Translations under genes and position numbers: made by a program
Notes under the pieces: model-generated
The model's database searches: none
What the model was told of the DNA's origin: nothing
The model's input: only the letters and a program-made list of their open reading frames with translations
Part shown: one piece after another, positions 11,401 to 22,364 of the stretch
Position numbering within the stretch: position 1 is the stretch's first letter
Layout: each line of letters starts with the position of its first letter
Origin: Beverwykella pulmonaria
Lineage: Eukaryota; Ascomycota; Dothideomycetes; Pleosporales; Melanommataceae
Assembly: GCA_001599595.1 (NCBI GenBank)
Contig: BCHH01000006.1
Location: 2,340,319-2,404,318, forward strand
Reading direction: 5' to 3'
DNA length: 64,000 bases

Positions 11401-11853
11401 GTCAGCATGGCTGAGTTGGAGCTGCGCGGGCATGGACAGGCGGGCACGACGGGATGCTTTCGTGGGGCGGCCGCGGGAGGCGCCGACCCGGTCGAGGTGG
11501 GGTGTTAGGCCGGGGAGGGGTTGGGTTGCGGGCAGAGGAGAGAGGCCGGCGTGTTCGTCGTCTTCCTCACGGAAGGAGACGAAGGGCTCGGAGTTGCGGC
11601 GGGCTTTCTTCCCGCCGGCCTGGGAGGAGCGAGACACGGCATCTCTCAGCTCGAGCTCGAGCTGCTGGCTGTCGTCGAGCTGCACCCGCTTTACGCGTCT
11701 CGTCTGTGATGGGGTCTCGCTAGGGGAGGCAGGCCGCTTGCTATGGCTCGTGAGATCGACCGAGGGTGTGTTCTTTCTACCACGCCGACGCCGCGGGGCA
11801 TCGCCAGGGCCTTCTGGGTGGTGCTCCGAGGCAAGCCCGGAGAGGCGTGCCAT
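8500..11853 (-). CDS. Large coiled-coil protein (1117 aa)
   Basis: A single exon runs from the ATG at 11853 to the TGA at 8500-8502. The frame stays open upstream to a GTG at 11964, but 11853 is the first ATG. Residues 1-180 are basic, Ser/Pro/Arg-rich and likely disordered, with a GRP-type AT-hook-like patch near residue 128. From about 185 to 1060 the sequence is near-continuous heptad coiled coil, rich in Glu, Gln, Leu, Asp and Lys and low in Pro. The last ~60 residues are basic then acidic and look like a conserved tail (KVKIGKKKTGG, then RRQWDSGIGVDE). Such proteins often serve as spindle-pole, septal or cytoskeletal scaffolds, and automatic annotation often mislabels them as myosin or SMC. 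There is no motor or ATPase motif, so neither name fits. The specific role is unknown. Confidence 0.85.
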   Translation of the reverse strand: MARLSGLASEHHPEGPGDAPRRRRGRKNTPSVDLTSHSKRPASPSETPSQTRRVKRVQLDDSQQLELELRDAVSRSSQAGGKKARRNSEPFVSFREEDDEHAGLSPLPATQPLPGLTPHLDRVGASRGRPTKASRRARLSMPAQLQLSHADQANGDNEHQFAPLSAVLDGRMRRRLRRSHLSEEVNEIVEHKKEDSRMRKAMADLRRQLREKDKALAELHYQLEASRLGRIDMSDDQIEELEQKLEQANKEIDELKASSVYAASSREMSEANQNADAFDDDVDNFDGMLIEPEDLNITEEQLEVEPHPNGFYASRAMALASQITLESLATVSQTTYDTLADASQSDPAAVPDRMSDQAVKRFESELGQLTEQLAVSQSSLRVIAIELQNLHVVPPGASSNEIITALRHGFEDARAELEKLFPNSTIGLTNTELLQKMADIIRDIMAELSEKVVIAEKHNQSEQLLRVELDRIVELLSKSDEKNKDWESKWFQLDHENEEKQRQIVDLDQRVAALNKRTDEQDALIRENDAKIYGLEEEIEDKDTALQRLRGALDTYRVDVDKLTATVTRLEQQHANTIAQMEEEHTAVVQDLQTQLENETAGREAVEEEAQQQAEHIEDLEGRLSGLEGDIEDFTNQMSRLKELLDQETTKREKTEAERDEQETISYNLSNDIDELEKQISDLEFQVDEFRTNLEAERTQRVQTEASLDEANEKIDELTDSLKTSGLQANQLRSKLFQLQQEKELAIAELKGEAKDRQDRLQGLLDAETQRRQDADEQVASLDAQCNQLQSDLTNLETSLEHMTRDRAALEADRNEKIAHGNRQRDDLAKKLAALENTSASTITTLQASITDLTNDIAAHRATIQRLKDAAAQANQQYADTLADRDATIVGLESDLTSARSANDQLMTENKSLAKRVENEAHELLNIMGAHAEEANNLRQAIAAKDATIITLQNNATQRAAEYAEELTEKMQEIEEMRIMGDNRAEVIVELHNQINDLKERFRLAEADTRSTMDALTESRRKLQEENEHLAAALIKRNADALKAIQEMKVKGLEVKTPGADLHKVFNGKIVKVSEKVKIGKKKTGGVRKSRRQWDSGIGVDESIEADEGVYEAFVES

Positions 11854-12521
11854 TTTTGTGGTGTTGTTTACTCGGTGGCGAGAAAGGGGCCAGGGCACGG
11901 TCAGCGGTTGGATGTGTGCACGCGGTGGAGAGAGGAGGCGGTCGTGGGTTCGTACGGCGCGCACACAGAGATGGGGTTTGGGGAGAGGGGCGAGTTGTTG
12001 TTGGCTGTGACGGCCTGGCGGCGTGCTTGAAATGGGGGAGGCTGGCGGTGTGGGCAGGCGTTTTATGCTACGTCAGTTGCGGTGAAAGCACGGCCAATGG
12101 CTTGTGCAGCTCGAAAATTGGCTCCACGGCTCTTCCCTGCCAATGACGTCGACGCGTCGAGCGCCAGCAACACCTCGAGGGACGCGTTTTTGCCCACAAC
12201 ACACATGTATGCGAAGTAGAATGAATGGTTATCAGCAACAGCGACGGTCCATCGTGCGATTCCAGGGCGGTTTGCCATGGGCAGAGCGCCGGCGATGCAC
12301 GACGTCACTACACAAAATTTTAGGTCGGGGCGCGCTAGCACGCACCATCGCCAAGAGAAATGACAATTCACAACCTGTCACATACGGGCAGCGCTCCGCG
12401 ACAGAACCGCTGTGGGAAAAGGCCAGCAGTTGGCTCACGTGAAGAGGAGTGCTTCACCCGTCGTCGCTAGCGTTTTGCGACGGTATAAGGGACCGCTCGC
12501 CGCGTCCTCCCTCTCTTCTCC
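11854..12521. other. Intergenic between two minus-strand genes
   Basis: Contains the promoter side of the coiled-coil gene and the 3' flank of the first DHCR24-like gene. No other feature is supported. Confidence 0.5.
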
Positions 12522-14115
12522 CTACCCCGTCTTCTTCCCCAGCACGTAGTCACCGCCTAGCACCGCCTTGTACACCCCATAGAGTCCGCTGAGCAGTCCC
12601 CACCTCTTCACGAGTCTCCGCAGAGCTCCCCTGACCCCGCCGCCTATGTCGTCGCTGCCCCTCCTGTCCCGCACCTTATCCCACACCGTGGGTAGTGACA
12701 GCGCGCCATACCTCTTTCTCAGGTAGGCATGGTGTTCCCCATCATAGATGCCCCAAAACTCTTCCTCGGTGTAGAAAACACGGGCATACAACCACTTCAA
12801 CCCGCCCAGTTCGCGCACCTTGGCCTCCAAGTCGCGATTGGCACGGACATATTCTTCCTGGGACGAGGGATGCGGTCCCCAGACCCCGACGTTGATGTAC
12901 AAGCCTTGGTATTCTTTCCTACCCTCTGTTTTCCCACCTGACACAGCGCCACGGTAAGCATGCGGGTGACCCATCGACGTTCTCGCGTCCGCTCTCAGCG
13001 GACACAACCAGAGTGGGTAGAGTCCGAGTGTAGCGTCGATGTACTGCGCAAAGGCTGCCGCATTTCCAGCAGGTAGGGCGAGATCTTGAATGATGTATCG
13101 GTCCGTATGGCCTGACGCATGCAGCGCGTGGTACATGATGCGCGTATGCATAAAGTAGTCCAGAACCAGACGTGTGAGGCGGTTAAATGGCACCCAGAAA
13201 TGGCGGAACGCGTACATGCCCGTCCAGAAGGCGCCACGGTCGCTGAGGGTGAGAGATTAGCAGTGCAGTGGAGCTCGAGATACGCGGCCAACGAGGCTCG
13301 GGGACCTACTATCTGAAAAGGTAGTCCTCTACCGGAACGAGCTCGACCGTCTGCGTAGGTCTGGCAGCCAGCGATTCCGCGTACAGGTAGAACCACGGAT
13401 CCCATGGCCTCGAGAACCGCCTCACCACATCCGTCTTCTTCGAAGCATCCACCAGCCGCCCAGAAACCACAACCCCGGCAGTCCTCGCAAATAAAATCCC
13501 GTGAATATAATCATTCTCTGCTCTCCGCGTCTCCTCCTCCAACGTCTTCATCGCACCTTCCATGCTCGTCGTAGGATGATACGTAACCTCCACAAATGTC
13601 CGCATCTCCACCAGCCTCAATTCTACCATGGTAAGCACACCCAAGGTGCCAAAACTGCCCCTGAGCCCCTCAAACAGTTCCGAGTTAGAAGACGGAGACG
13701 AAGTTACAAGCGTCCCATTCGCAAGCACCACTTCGGCACACAAAACAGTGCGGTCGAAAAACCCGTGCTTGAAACTGCTGCTTTCCCCCGCAGTGCCGAC
13801 AAACCCGCCTCCTACTGTGATGCCGGGGAATTCCATGACGACGGGGGGAAGCAGGCCGACTTTCATGGTTTCGCGTACAAGAACGTCCATGGGGACATTG
13901 GGTTCCACGAGCGCCGTCCGCTTTTCGACATCGATGCTGAGGATGCGGTTCAGAGAGCTGACGTCAACGACGCTAGAGGGGTCGAAGTCCAGGTGCCGTG
14001 TGCTGTTGGTGCTGCCGTGGTAGACGCGAAACGGGGCTTTGGCGCTGTAGAAGCGGGCAATGCGCTCGCGGATGGCGTCTACGGCGGCATTGTGGGACTT
14101 GGATGAAGTGTCCAT
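12522..14115 (-). CDS. FAD-linked oxidoreductase, DHCR24-like (paralogue A)
   Basis: Two exons, 14115-13310 and 13242-12522, flank a 67-nt intron (GTAGGT...CTCAG) and give 508 residues. The N-terminal half is an FAD-binding PCMH domain: VEPNVPM, then TVGGGFVGTAGESSSFKHG, the loop typical of the DIMINUTO/DHCR24 (delta24-sterol reductase) family. The C-terminal half matches its divergent neighbour across its length, including WDPWFYLYAE, DLALP and the PLWLCP segment. In animals and plants DHCR24 reduces the sterol side chain, but fungi normally make ergosterol by other reductases, so the substrate here is unknown. The neighbour at 14811 is transcribed away from it. Confidence 0.88.
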
Positions 14116-14810
14116 TGAATCGTCCGGGATGGGGATAAGAAATGAAATGCAAAAAAATTGACAATGATGTGACTAAACGTGAAAAGGGAGACAAGGACAA
14201 AGACAAGATATGGCTAGCACACAGAGCGAAGCGAATGCAAAATGAATTGAGTTACAAGGACATGGGTGCCAGTTATCGTGTCGCACAACAACTTCAACGT
14301 CTAATCACCAACCTTGGGAAGTAACGTCACACGAACGAAGCGAAGCAAGAAGGCTTCAGTAATGCAGTGCGGTGCAGAAACAATGGGAGAGGTTGAAGAG
14401 GAACGTGGGATGGACAAGGATACGTAGCACCCCTCAAGTGTGGAGCAGTGGTTCCGGGCTTGCCGAATCCCTCACACTTCGACCACCCACCCTGAACATC
14501 AAAACCTTTCTGTGGGCAGTCGAATATGGGAAAACTGTGTGCGTTTTGCCCTGTGATATAGACGAGCGCCTTGAATGAGTAAGAAAAGAGATGGACAGAC
14601 CCTGGCCGGTCAGCCTCACGGTAGAGTCGGGTGGAAGGCCGCATGGGGCCACGCGCTTACGGTCAACAACGGCTGGCATGAGAAGCTTCTTTCCCCATAT
14701 CCATGTACCTGGGTACGAAGGTATAAGAATCTGAGATCCTTCCATCCTTTCATCCCCGATTTAGCTATCGCTATCCGACCATTGCTATCCAGCCCATCCG
14801 CTTCTACACC
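14116..14810. promoter_or_regulatory. Divergent intergenic region between DHCR24-like paralogues
   Basis: About 695 bp separate the two opposed start codons, so both promoters must lie here (inference). A TATA-like GGTATAAGAA lies about 85 bp before the plus-strand ATG. No other clear binding-site array was recognised. Confidence 0.45.
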
Positions 14811-16325
14811 ATGGACCAGCATCGCGCTACTGTGGCACAGCTGTCCGCCGATGTTCGCTCCTTCCACGCAACATCAACACCGTTCCGTATCTATCACGGC
14901 TCCACACTCTCAACCCGCGAGTCTGCGCGCCGGAAAAATGAGATCATCGACGTGAGCAGCCTCAACCATGTGCTCTCTTTCGATCTCGCCAAGAAGCGCA
15001 TCCTGGTGGAGCCAAATGTGCCAATGGATGCCCTCGTCGCAGCGACGACAGCAAACCAATTATTACCGCAGGTCGTGATGGAACTGCCAAACATCACCGT
15101 CGGTGGCGGCTTTGCGGGAACTTCAGGCGAAAGCAGTTCATTCAAGTACGGCCTTTTTGATCGCTCCGTCACGCGGATCGAAATCATTCTAGGCAATGGC
15201 GAAGTCGTGTGGGCCTCTGGTTCTGATCCCGAGACGCGAGATTTATTCTTTGGGTGTGCGGGAAGCTGTGGGAGTTTAGGCGTCATCACGGCGCTGGAGA
15301 TGCAGCTCATGGATGCAACAAGCTATGTGGAGTTGACTTATTTGCCCGTCTCGAGTGTCCAGGAGAGCATTGATGTGCTGCAAGAGGCGGAGAAGGATGC
15401 CACTGTTGACTATATAGACGGGATTTTGTATTCGCTGACCAGCGGCGTCATCATGGTCGGCCGACTGACGGACAAGCCCATCGCGAATAGAAGACCGCAG
15501 ACTTTCGATAAAGCGACCGATCCGTGGTTCTACATGCATGCCGAGGACATTTTCAAAAGAACGCAACATGACAAAGTGCCTTACAAGGAGAGTATACCCG
15601 TCACATCCTATTTATTCAGATACGACCGAGCCGTGTTCTGGAGTGGACTACGTGCCTTCACGTACTTCGTCACGCCATTCAATCGCATAACTCGCTATCT
15701 CCTTGATCCCCTCATGCGCAGCCGAGCCATGATCCACGCCCTGCACCGCTCCGGCCTCTCTTCACAAGCCATCATCCAGGACCTAGCCGTTCCATACGCC
15801 ACAGCCGAAGAATTCATCAACTGGACAGACGAACGAACCGGTCTCTGGCCCCTGTGGCTCTGCCCCGTCAAGCCAACACCAAACAACGAGCGCAGCTTCT
15901 CCATGGGCGCGCACACCAGCCAAGACATGATACTCGATGTGGGCATCTGGGGTATGGGGCCCACAGACCCACACCAATTCATCAAACTGAATCGCGAGTT
16001 TGAAGCCAAAGTGGCGGAACTGAGAGGCATGAAGTGCTTGTATGCACATGCGTATTATACCGAAGACGAATTCTGGCGGATCTATGATGAGAGGGGCTAT
16101 CGGGAGTTGAGGAGGAAATACCACGCTGAGTCGCTACCGTCGATATACGAGAAGGTGAAGGTAGATCTGAGAGGTGTGGCGAGTGGGAAATATGTGCAGA
16201 AAGAAGAAAGTTGGGTAGAGTGGGCGCACCGGTCGCTTTGGGGGATTTGGCCGCTTGGTGGATTGTATGGGGTTGCGAGTGCGACCAAGGGGCTGCTGGT
16301 GCAGAGTGACTTTTTGTTGAAGTAG
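14811..16325 (+). CDS. FAD-linked oxidoreductase, DHCR24-like (paralogue B)
   Basis: An intronless ATG-to-TAG frame of 504 residues. It shares with paralogue A the same order of motifs: FRIYHGST, DVSSLN, VEPNVPMDAL, VGGGFAGTSGESSSFKYG (FAD loop), DPWFYMHAED, SYLFRYDRAVFW, IIQDLAVP, PLWLCPV, and the tail YYTEDEFWRIYD. The exon junction of paralogue A falls inside the SYLFRYDR motif, where this gene is continuous, so one copy gained or lost the intron. No covalent-flavin His is evident in the FAD loop. Predicted soluble or ER-peripheral oxidoreductase; substrate unknown. Confidence 0.9.
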   Translation: MDQHRATVAQLSADVRSFHATSTPFRIYHGSTLSTRESARRKNEIIDVSSLNHVLSFDLAKKRILVEPNVPMDALVAATTANQLLPQVVMELPNITVGGGFAGTSGESSSFKYGLFDRSVTRIEIILGNGEVVWASGSDPETRDLFFGCAGSCGSLGVITALEMQLMDATSYVELTYLPVSSVQESIDVLQEAEKDATVDYIDGILYSLTSGVIMVGRLTDKPIANRRPQTFDKATDPWFYMHAEDIFKRTQHDKVPYKESIPVTSYLFRYDRAVFWSGLRAFTYFVTPFNRITRYLLDPLMRSRAMIHALHRSGLSSQAIIQDLAVPYATAEEFINWTDERTGLWPLWLCPVKPTPNNERSFSMGAHTSQDMILDVGIWGMGPTDPHQFIKLNREFEAKVAELRGMKCLYAHAYYTEDEFWRIYDERGYRELRRKYHAESLPSIYEKVKVDLRGVASGKYVQKEESWVEWAHRSLWGIWPLGGLYGVASATKGLLVQSDFLLK

Positions 16326-16570
16326 GCGTGGAGAGCCGGAATATCGAAATGTTGCATCGCTGAAAGAAGTCGACAAAGGACGCAACGCGCAATATCAATT
16401 CCAGCGAGATATGAAGTCGCTCACCGATGTTCATTCAAGGAGATGACCGACAAAAAAGAATATCACAGGTGCTGTGCATAACAAATACGAGGAATACGAA
16501 TAGCTCCTATCCATGCCATCGTACACAGCGCATTACACAACACTACCCATCATACCTCAACGCCTACCAC

Positions 16571-17581
16571 TCAAATCCTCTCTCTCCCCGTAATCCTCAC
16601 AAACTCCTCAACAACATGATCCCAGACAACCTTATCCTTCCCCTCCCTCCTCAGTTTCTCCACCACATCCTCTACCGCCTTATTCGCACTTTCGCCGACC
16701 TCATCAACAACATAAAATCCACTACCCACCTTCCCATCAATTCCCCTCGCCCTCTCCATCTCAATCCCGTCCTCAATCTCTACGCCCTTTGCCTCCCCAG
16801 TCCTCCCCGCATACCGGGCGCTGGTCGCAAGAAACAAATGCCTATCCCCGGATACATCTGGCTGGATGAACAAGAACGGCGCTAGCAACCTACTCACACT
16901 CCGCATCACCAAATTCCCAATACCACCGCCACGGGCGATATTACTCATCACGGGACCAGGAAAATCATGCACAAAGCCCACATTCGGCGCCTCATTCGCG
17001 ATATGTTCCATAGCCAGGGTGACCGTAGATGCAGCCTGTCCCCGTGCTTTTAACACGGAATGCCCAAGGTTCCGCATCTGGAGGTCCGGGTTGGAAATGG
17101 GACCTTCCTTCGTGCCGGTGAAGACTGAGACGACACGGCGGACCGAGGGTGCCGCTTGCAATTGCGGAAGCAAATTCACAATAAATCTTGTCCGCGAATG
17201 CACAATTAGACTCGCAACAAGATGCAATCCTTCGCTTGTCTCTACGCCCGAGATCATAGTCCCCTGGCTCAAGACCAATATATTAATCGCCTTTTCTTTC
17301 GCTCGTATCTCCTCGCAGACGGCGTCGACGTTTTTTATCTCGCCGACGTCCGACTTGATGAATGTGTACGTGCCGTTGGGGTTGAGGGCTCGGAGGGAGG
17401 TAAGGATGCGGTCGGCGGCGGGTTGCGAGCGTCCGATGAAGTAGGCGCGTGGGTGCGCGCAGTGCCGGGCGAACGATTTGAGCGTGTATTCGCCGATGCC
17501 GGATGTGCCGCCGACGAACACGGCGACGAGGGAGGAGGGGAGACGGGCGTTGGAGGTGGTGATTGTGGTGGGGGATACCAT
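16571..17581 (-). CDS. Short-chain dehydrogenase/reductase family protein
   Basis: A single exon of 336 residues from the ATG at 17581. The Rossmann signature GGTSGIG lies at about 24-30, and NILVLSQG (the NNAG-equivalent region) follows near residue 100. A canonical YxxxK catalytic pair is not apparent at the usual place; the region reads VVSVFTGTKEG, so activity may be atypical. It belongs to the fungal SDR subgroup often annotated as NAD(P)-binding protein beside tailoring enzymes. The 3' end converges on paralogue B of the DHCR24-like pair (245 bp gap). Confidence 0.8.
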   Translation of the reverse strand: MVSPTTITTSNARLPSSLVAVFVGGTSGIGEYTLKSFARHCAHPRAYFIGRSQPAADRILTSLRALNPNGTYTFIKSDVGEIKNVDAVCEEIRAKEKAINILVLSQGTMISGVETSEGLHLVASLIVHSRTRFIVNLLPQLQAAPSVRRVVSVFTGTKEGPISNPDLQMRNLGHSVLKARGQAASTVTLAMEHIANEAPNVGFVHDFPGPVMSNIARGGGIGNLVMRSVSRLLAPFLFIQPDVSGDRHLFLATSARYAGRTGEAKGVEIEDGIEMERARGIDGKVGSGFYVVDEVGESANKAVEDVVEKLRREGKDKVVWDHVVEEFVRITGRERI

Positions 17582-19569
17582 GTTCGTTGTCTCGCGGTGG
17601 GGTTGAATTGGAAAATTAAGACTCAGGGATTGAGTAGTGTGATGTAAGTGGGAGATGGGAGATGAGTTCGCAAGAGATAAGCAATTGAGAAAAGCAAGCG
17701 GGAGACTCCATTACTTATACCTTCTTCCCAAGTTGCAATATGCCGAATTGGCTTCATGTCTTCCTCACATCGCATCCCAGCCTCGATCCTACGGCCCGTA
17801 GTTCAATCGCACTCGCTTGTCTTCGGTATAACTTTATCCAACTCGACGTCATTTTAGCTGTATCGGGAGGACGTCGCGAAGGGTAGGGTGTGGTTTGGGT
17901 GTCTTGAAGGATCGAGGACGAAGTTGAATGGGCCAATCACGGACAAGAAGCTTTCGCATTGCGGAGTTGAGTTCGGCCGCGCACTAGCCGTGTTTCGTAT
18001 GGGGCTTTTGTTTTCGACAACCACGGCGGGATATTTGGATGCGAAGAGGCATGCATGTTCTGAGGATATTGTTCTGCTATACGATATGTCTGTTCAGGTA
18101 GGGGCGCTGGATTTAATGGGGAGCATAGTTCATCTTTCAAGGCTGTGCTGTTGCACCGACCTTGAGTCGACTTGTTCTGTCCCCAAGTTCCTCAGCATGG
18201 CACCGTCCTCAATTACACGCCATACTCCATCATACCATACCATCACTTGTTGCAAGAAACACTCTTAGACCATAATATGCGTCCATTAGCGACCTCCCCG
18301 CGGACGCTGTCCCCGATGACAATGCATGGTCTCATGGTCTTCGCAGCAACCTTCGGCATGCACCTGGCACGCGATGAACCGGACATTATCACGCATCGCA
18401 GCATTCCAACCCCTTGGGAAACTCCACGAGATTCCCATCGTTCCGACGACGCCGTGCCCAGTAGCAACGCAGTATTTCACTGTGCTGAGTCGAGGCTGAC
18501 CACATATTGCTGCAGGCAGCAAGAGCCGACCTTTTCCTGCATATTCTTCACGTACACCACGAGCTTTGCCTGCGCCGTTAAAGTGGGTTGACGAAAATAC
18601 ATCCTGCAAGGACTATCGCGGCCAATCATTGTTGTGGGGTCTGCTGCAGGCGCATGAGAAGCACATCCCCGTCAGTTGTATTTTGGTCGTTCGTCATCTT
18701 CCGCTTGGATTACATGCAGCATCCTGATCATCTCGTGTCCAGCGTACTAGAGAGTGTGTGTGTTCATTTTGTTGGTGGCATGGGAAACAGCTGCAACATC
18801 CAATGCCTTTTCCCAACAATATGTTTGAGTCGCACCTGGGGAAGCGGAGCCGGAACTACCACAGTGCCTGAACTACAACGTCGGAACCAACCCGACCTGT
18901 TAGTTCAAGCTTTCGCCAATAATTAAAGACGCCCCGGCCTAGCTACGTGATGGCATCTTACATAACCCCTTTCTAAATCAGACTATAGTCCCTGCATGAG
19001 GCTATCTCGCTACAGATGACAATCATTTAAGAGCGTTTGGTTCAATGACAGAAAGGGGCCAGGGGTGCCATCACGTCTTGTGTTGTTGAGTTGCACTCCG
19101 CATCCACAGAGAGACGAACCAGTACCTTATCAACCCGATGATATGGTAGGCGAAACCTCTCATATTACCCAAAGCTTCAATTCAAGGCTGGTAACGGTTA
19201 TTAACTCCGGAATAAAGCCAGTTCTGAATTATTAGTCGCACAAGGCCAATCATCTATCATCACGGCATATCCGACTACGGAACTCTGGATACCTTGTGCA
19301 TTTGTTAACAATAGTCTGTACCTGTGCCTCAGCGGGGCTTTTGGCTCGATTCCAAATTATGCCCAAGGTCGCACAGCATATCACCCATGAGAGCCCTGTC
19401 GCCTTTGTATAAGTGAGACTCGGCTGCAGTGCTGACAGCGTCGCTCCTATTGCTCCTTGACAATAATTCAAGGAACCATTCCTTGTCCCTTCCCAGTATA
19501 TAACAATCTCGCTCGCTGTGTCTTTTGTGTAAGTGCTGTTGCCCAGTCATAGAATTAACCACCGCAGAC
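17582..19569. other. Intergenic ~2 kb, no supported gene
   Basis: Several open frames of 60-140 codons on both strands start at GTG/TTG, overlap each other and show no domain, signal peptide or consistent splice structure. No repeat was recognised. Confidence 0.5.
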
Positions 19570-20946
19570 ATGGTTGTATACACTTTCTTTACTCTCCTAC
19601 TTACGAGCTTCGTCACTGCAAAGAAATGCACCACCTTTACCATCCCTGTGGACATATCGGCCCGGCAAGGACTGTTCAAAACGGTACCGCTTGCGGGAGG
19701 CCTGGATGCTACCACCTTTGCACAAGAACTCACCAACATAGGCCAAAATTTTACCGCGGTGCTGCTACAGGACTACCAGACCTTGCAAGGAAGCTACAAG
19801 ATATCCGCCCAGTTTTGTCATCCCGATAGCGGTATCAAGGGTTCGACTGTTCAGCTGCTGACTCATGGAATTGGATTTGATAAGACGTAGGTTTGCTATC
19901 TTGCTGGTGAAGCTGGCTTTAGCTAATTTTGTTATTGCAGATATTGGGACTTACCTTTCAATAACTACAACTACAGCTACACCGAGGTCGCAGTCGGCGA
20001 TGGGTACTCTACTCTCGCCATCGACAGGCTCGGTATCGGAAGCTCCTCCCATGGCGACCCCTTCAACGTCGTGCAAGCCCAGGCCGAGGTGGAAGCCCTG
20101 AACGCAGTCACTACTAAGCTTCGCAATGGTGGAATCCCCGAGATCAAATGCTCCTTCGACAAGGTCATTCATGTTGGGCACTCCTTCGGCAGCATCCAGT
20201 CGTACTGGCTCTCGGCGCTCTACCCCGACAATACCGATGGCCTCATCCTCACGGGTTGGTCTGCGAATGGAACCTGGCTGCCCGCAACCATTGCTGGTTG
20301 GAACTTGCAAGTAGCGCGCTTGAACCAGCCTCTCCGCTTCGGAGATGTCTCGAATCTAGCTGTTGTGCGCACTTTCAGCCGCTGGAGGACCGGTGGCGCG
20401 CTCATTCGAGGCGTGCAGTCTATTCTCCGCGCCATCAAAGTCAACCAATCGACCCAGGATATTTGGAATGAGCTTGCGACGACCGAAGTCGCTGATCTAA
20501 TTACGGGCTACAACCAGACTGTAGTCCCGCTGAAGTACCCACCTGGCTACCTCACCTGGTCCGACTTCAAAGCAAATCTGTACGCTTTCCTTCTACCCGG
20601 ACACTATGACATTGCGTTCGGCCTGATCGCGGAGTCTACGAAGCAACCTATGACAGCGGGCGAGCTTCTCACAATTGGCGCTTCTCCTTCATCTACGCCC
20701 TTCACAGGTCCGGTGCTAGTCGTAACTGGTCGTCAGGACACTATCTTCTGTGGCGGGGATTGTTTAGCTACTGGAACGGATGCGGCTAGCATTCCCGCGG
20801 AAGCTGCGCCATTGTTCCCCGATGCGAGCGCATTCGAAGCGTACATCCAGCCTGAGACGGCTCACGGAATTAACTTCCATTACAACGCCACCGGTGCGTT
20901 CAAGGTTATCCAAAGCTGGCTGGGTGCGCATGGGCTAAGTGCGTAA
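19570..20946 (+). CDS. Secreted alpha/beta hydrolase (paralogue 1)
   Basis: Exons 19570-19886 and 19941-20946 (intron GTAGGT...TTGCAG, 54 nt, phase 2) give 440 residues. An N-terminal signal peptide covers about the first 17. The nucleophile elbow GHSFGS puts the catalytic Ser near residue 187. A candidate Asp is in GRQD just before CGGDC, and a His in TAHG near the C-terminus, the normal order for an alpha/beta hydrolase triad. Many NxT/NxS sequons suggest secretion and glycosylation. The CGGDC motif recurs as CGGEC in the paralogue at 34531, so a disulphide or lid contact specific to this family is likely (inference). Substrate unknown; esterase or lipase-like activity is plausible. Confidence 0.88.
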
Positions 20947-22364
20947 GGAGAATCACTTGAATTGAAGATGGAAAAAGGGTGGTTGAGTACTGGTAGAAGG
21001 GCACAATAAAACCATAATGTAATGGAAGATATCATTCTACCCGTTTTACGATGTACTTTACATATACCATGCTAGAATAACAAGCTCAATCGCAATCACA
21101 ATTCCAAAATCCATCGAAACAAAATGGTAGTGACGCAATAATAGCCGACCCATCTTCTCCCGAAATACGAACGCCGCTTCCGAAGCCTGCCCGCACTACA
21201 CTTCAATGGTCGATCACGACTCAGTCTATCTTGCACTCATTGCAGCGCTCATTTCTTCTATCATTGGCTATAAACCATTCTACCAGTTAGCAATGCGCAA
21301 ACGTAGAAGCTTCTCCTCTAGCTAACGGCAAAATTTCTTCCGTTATTCTTTCATCTCGTATCGCAGTGCCAAGCGCAGCCTCGCCATCTCACGAGCCCCG
21401 CACCTCGAAGCCTCATCTAGAAACCTGCAAGCTCATATTCTCGCTAAAAAATCAAACAATATTGTTATCAAACCCCAAACTCGCACAAGCGCCTCGCCTC
21501 CAAACGCAAGGTTGCCCACCAAATCCCCAATTCATAAGCCCTGACCAAGACGCATCACAGCGACCTCCCAGAAACGATCGCCATCCTGCATATTGCATCC
21601 AAGCAAAGTTTTCGCCACGCGGGCTAACGGTGGTGACCAAATGCTGATGAATAACCATAGAGTTGCTGACTTGCAGCCCAAATGCTAGGGGAGGTTGTAA
21701 GCGAGGCGCTAGTGTCCCGGTATTCTCTGTGATCCTGGGTTTAGCCTGGTAGCGTATATCAATGTGGGTTATTAGGGACCAGATTGGGAGGGCGAGTGGA
21801 GAGTGCTCAGTGCGAGATTTGAGCTTGAAATCAAGGACTTCGGACCCGAGGAATGGTCGCGTGGGTCATGAAGATAGGTTCCTGCGCTTTGCGGAAGGGA
21901 GGTCCAATGACGAGGCTGGACCGGTGGCACTGCAGTTAGTCAGGTTTTTGATATCGAATTTCTGGTATGCCATTTCGCCTACTTCACGATGCATGCATGA
22001 AGGCCCGCAATCTATGATGCCTGCTGGCTTTTATGCAATGCATTCTACCCGACGATATCACCCAACGTTACACGATGAATGCAATACGAGAAGTGGAGCA
22101 AGCGAGTAGAGTTTGCATCGTGAACGGCGTTTTGCAGTGGACGAAAGGCCGAGGACTGGATTACGAGATGCTTTGATGTCCATCTCGATATCGGCTACAA
22201 GAGAAGAAGTGGAGAGGAGAGGAGAGGGGAGGGACAGAGTATAAAGAGGACCTCGAGTCTCGCTCTGGGAAGACTATCACCCCACTTCATCAGCTACACT
22301 TGACTCTGAAGATAATTAACACTTGAAGACCTTATACGAGCTTTCCCAAAGCAGATCTTTCAAG
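20947..22364. other. Intergenic and promoter of the isochorismatase-family gene
   Basis: About 1.4 kb without a supported gene. A purine-rich GGAGAGGAGAGG run precedes a clear TATAAAG at 22240-22246, 119 bp before the ATG of the downstream gene, which is the likely core promoter. Confidence 0.5.

Noticed and set aside
11854..11964. N-terminal extension of the coiled-coil protein
   Set aside because: Would need a GTG start; the first ATG at 11853 is the natural eukaryotic start.
18172..18609. Overlapping open frames of 107-139 codons on both strands
   Set aside because: Non-ATG starts, no domain and no consistent splice sites.
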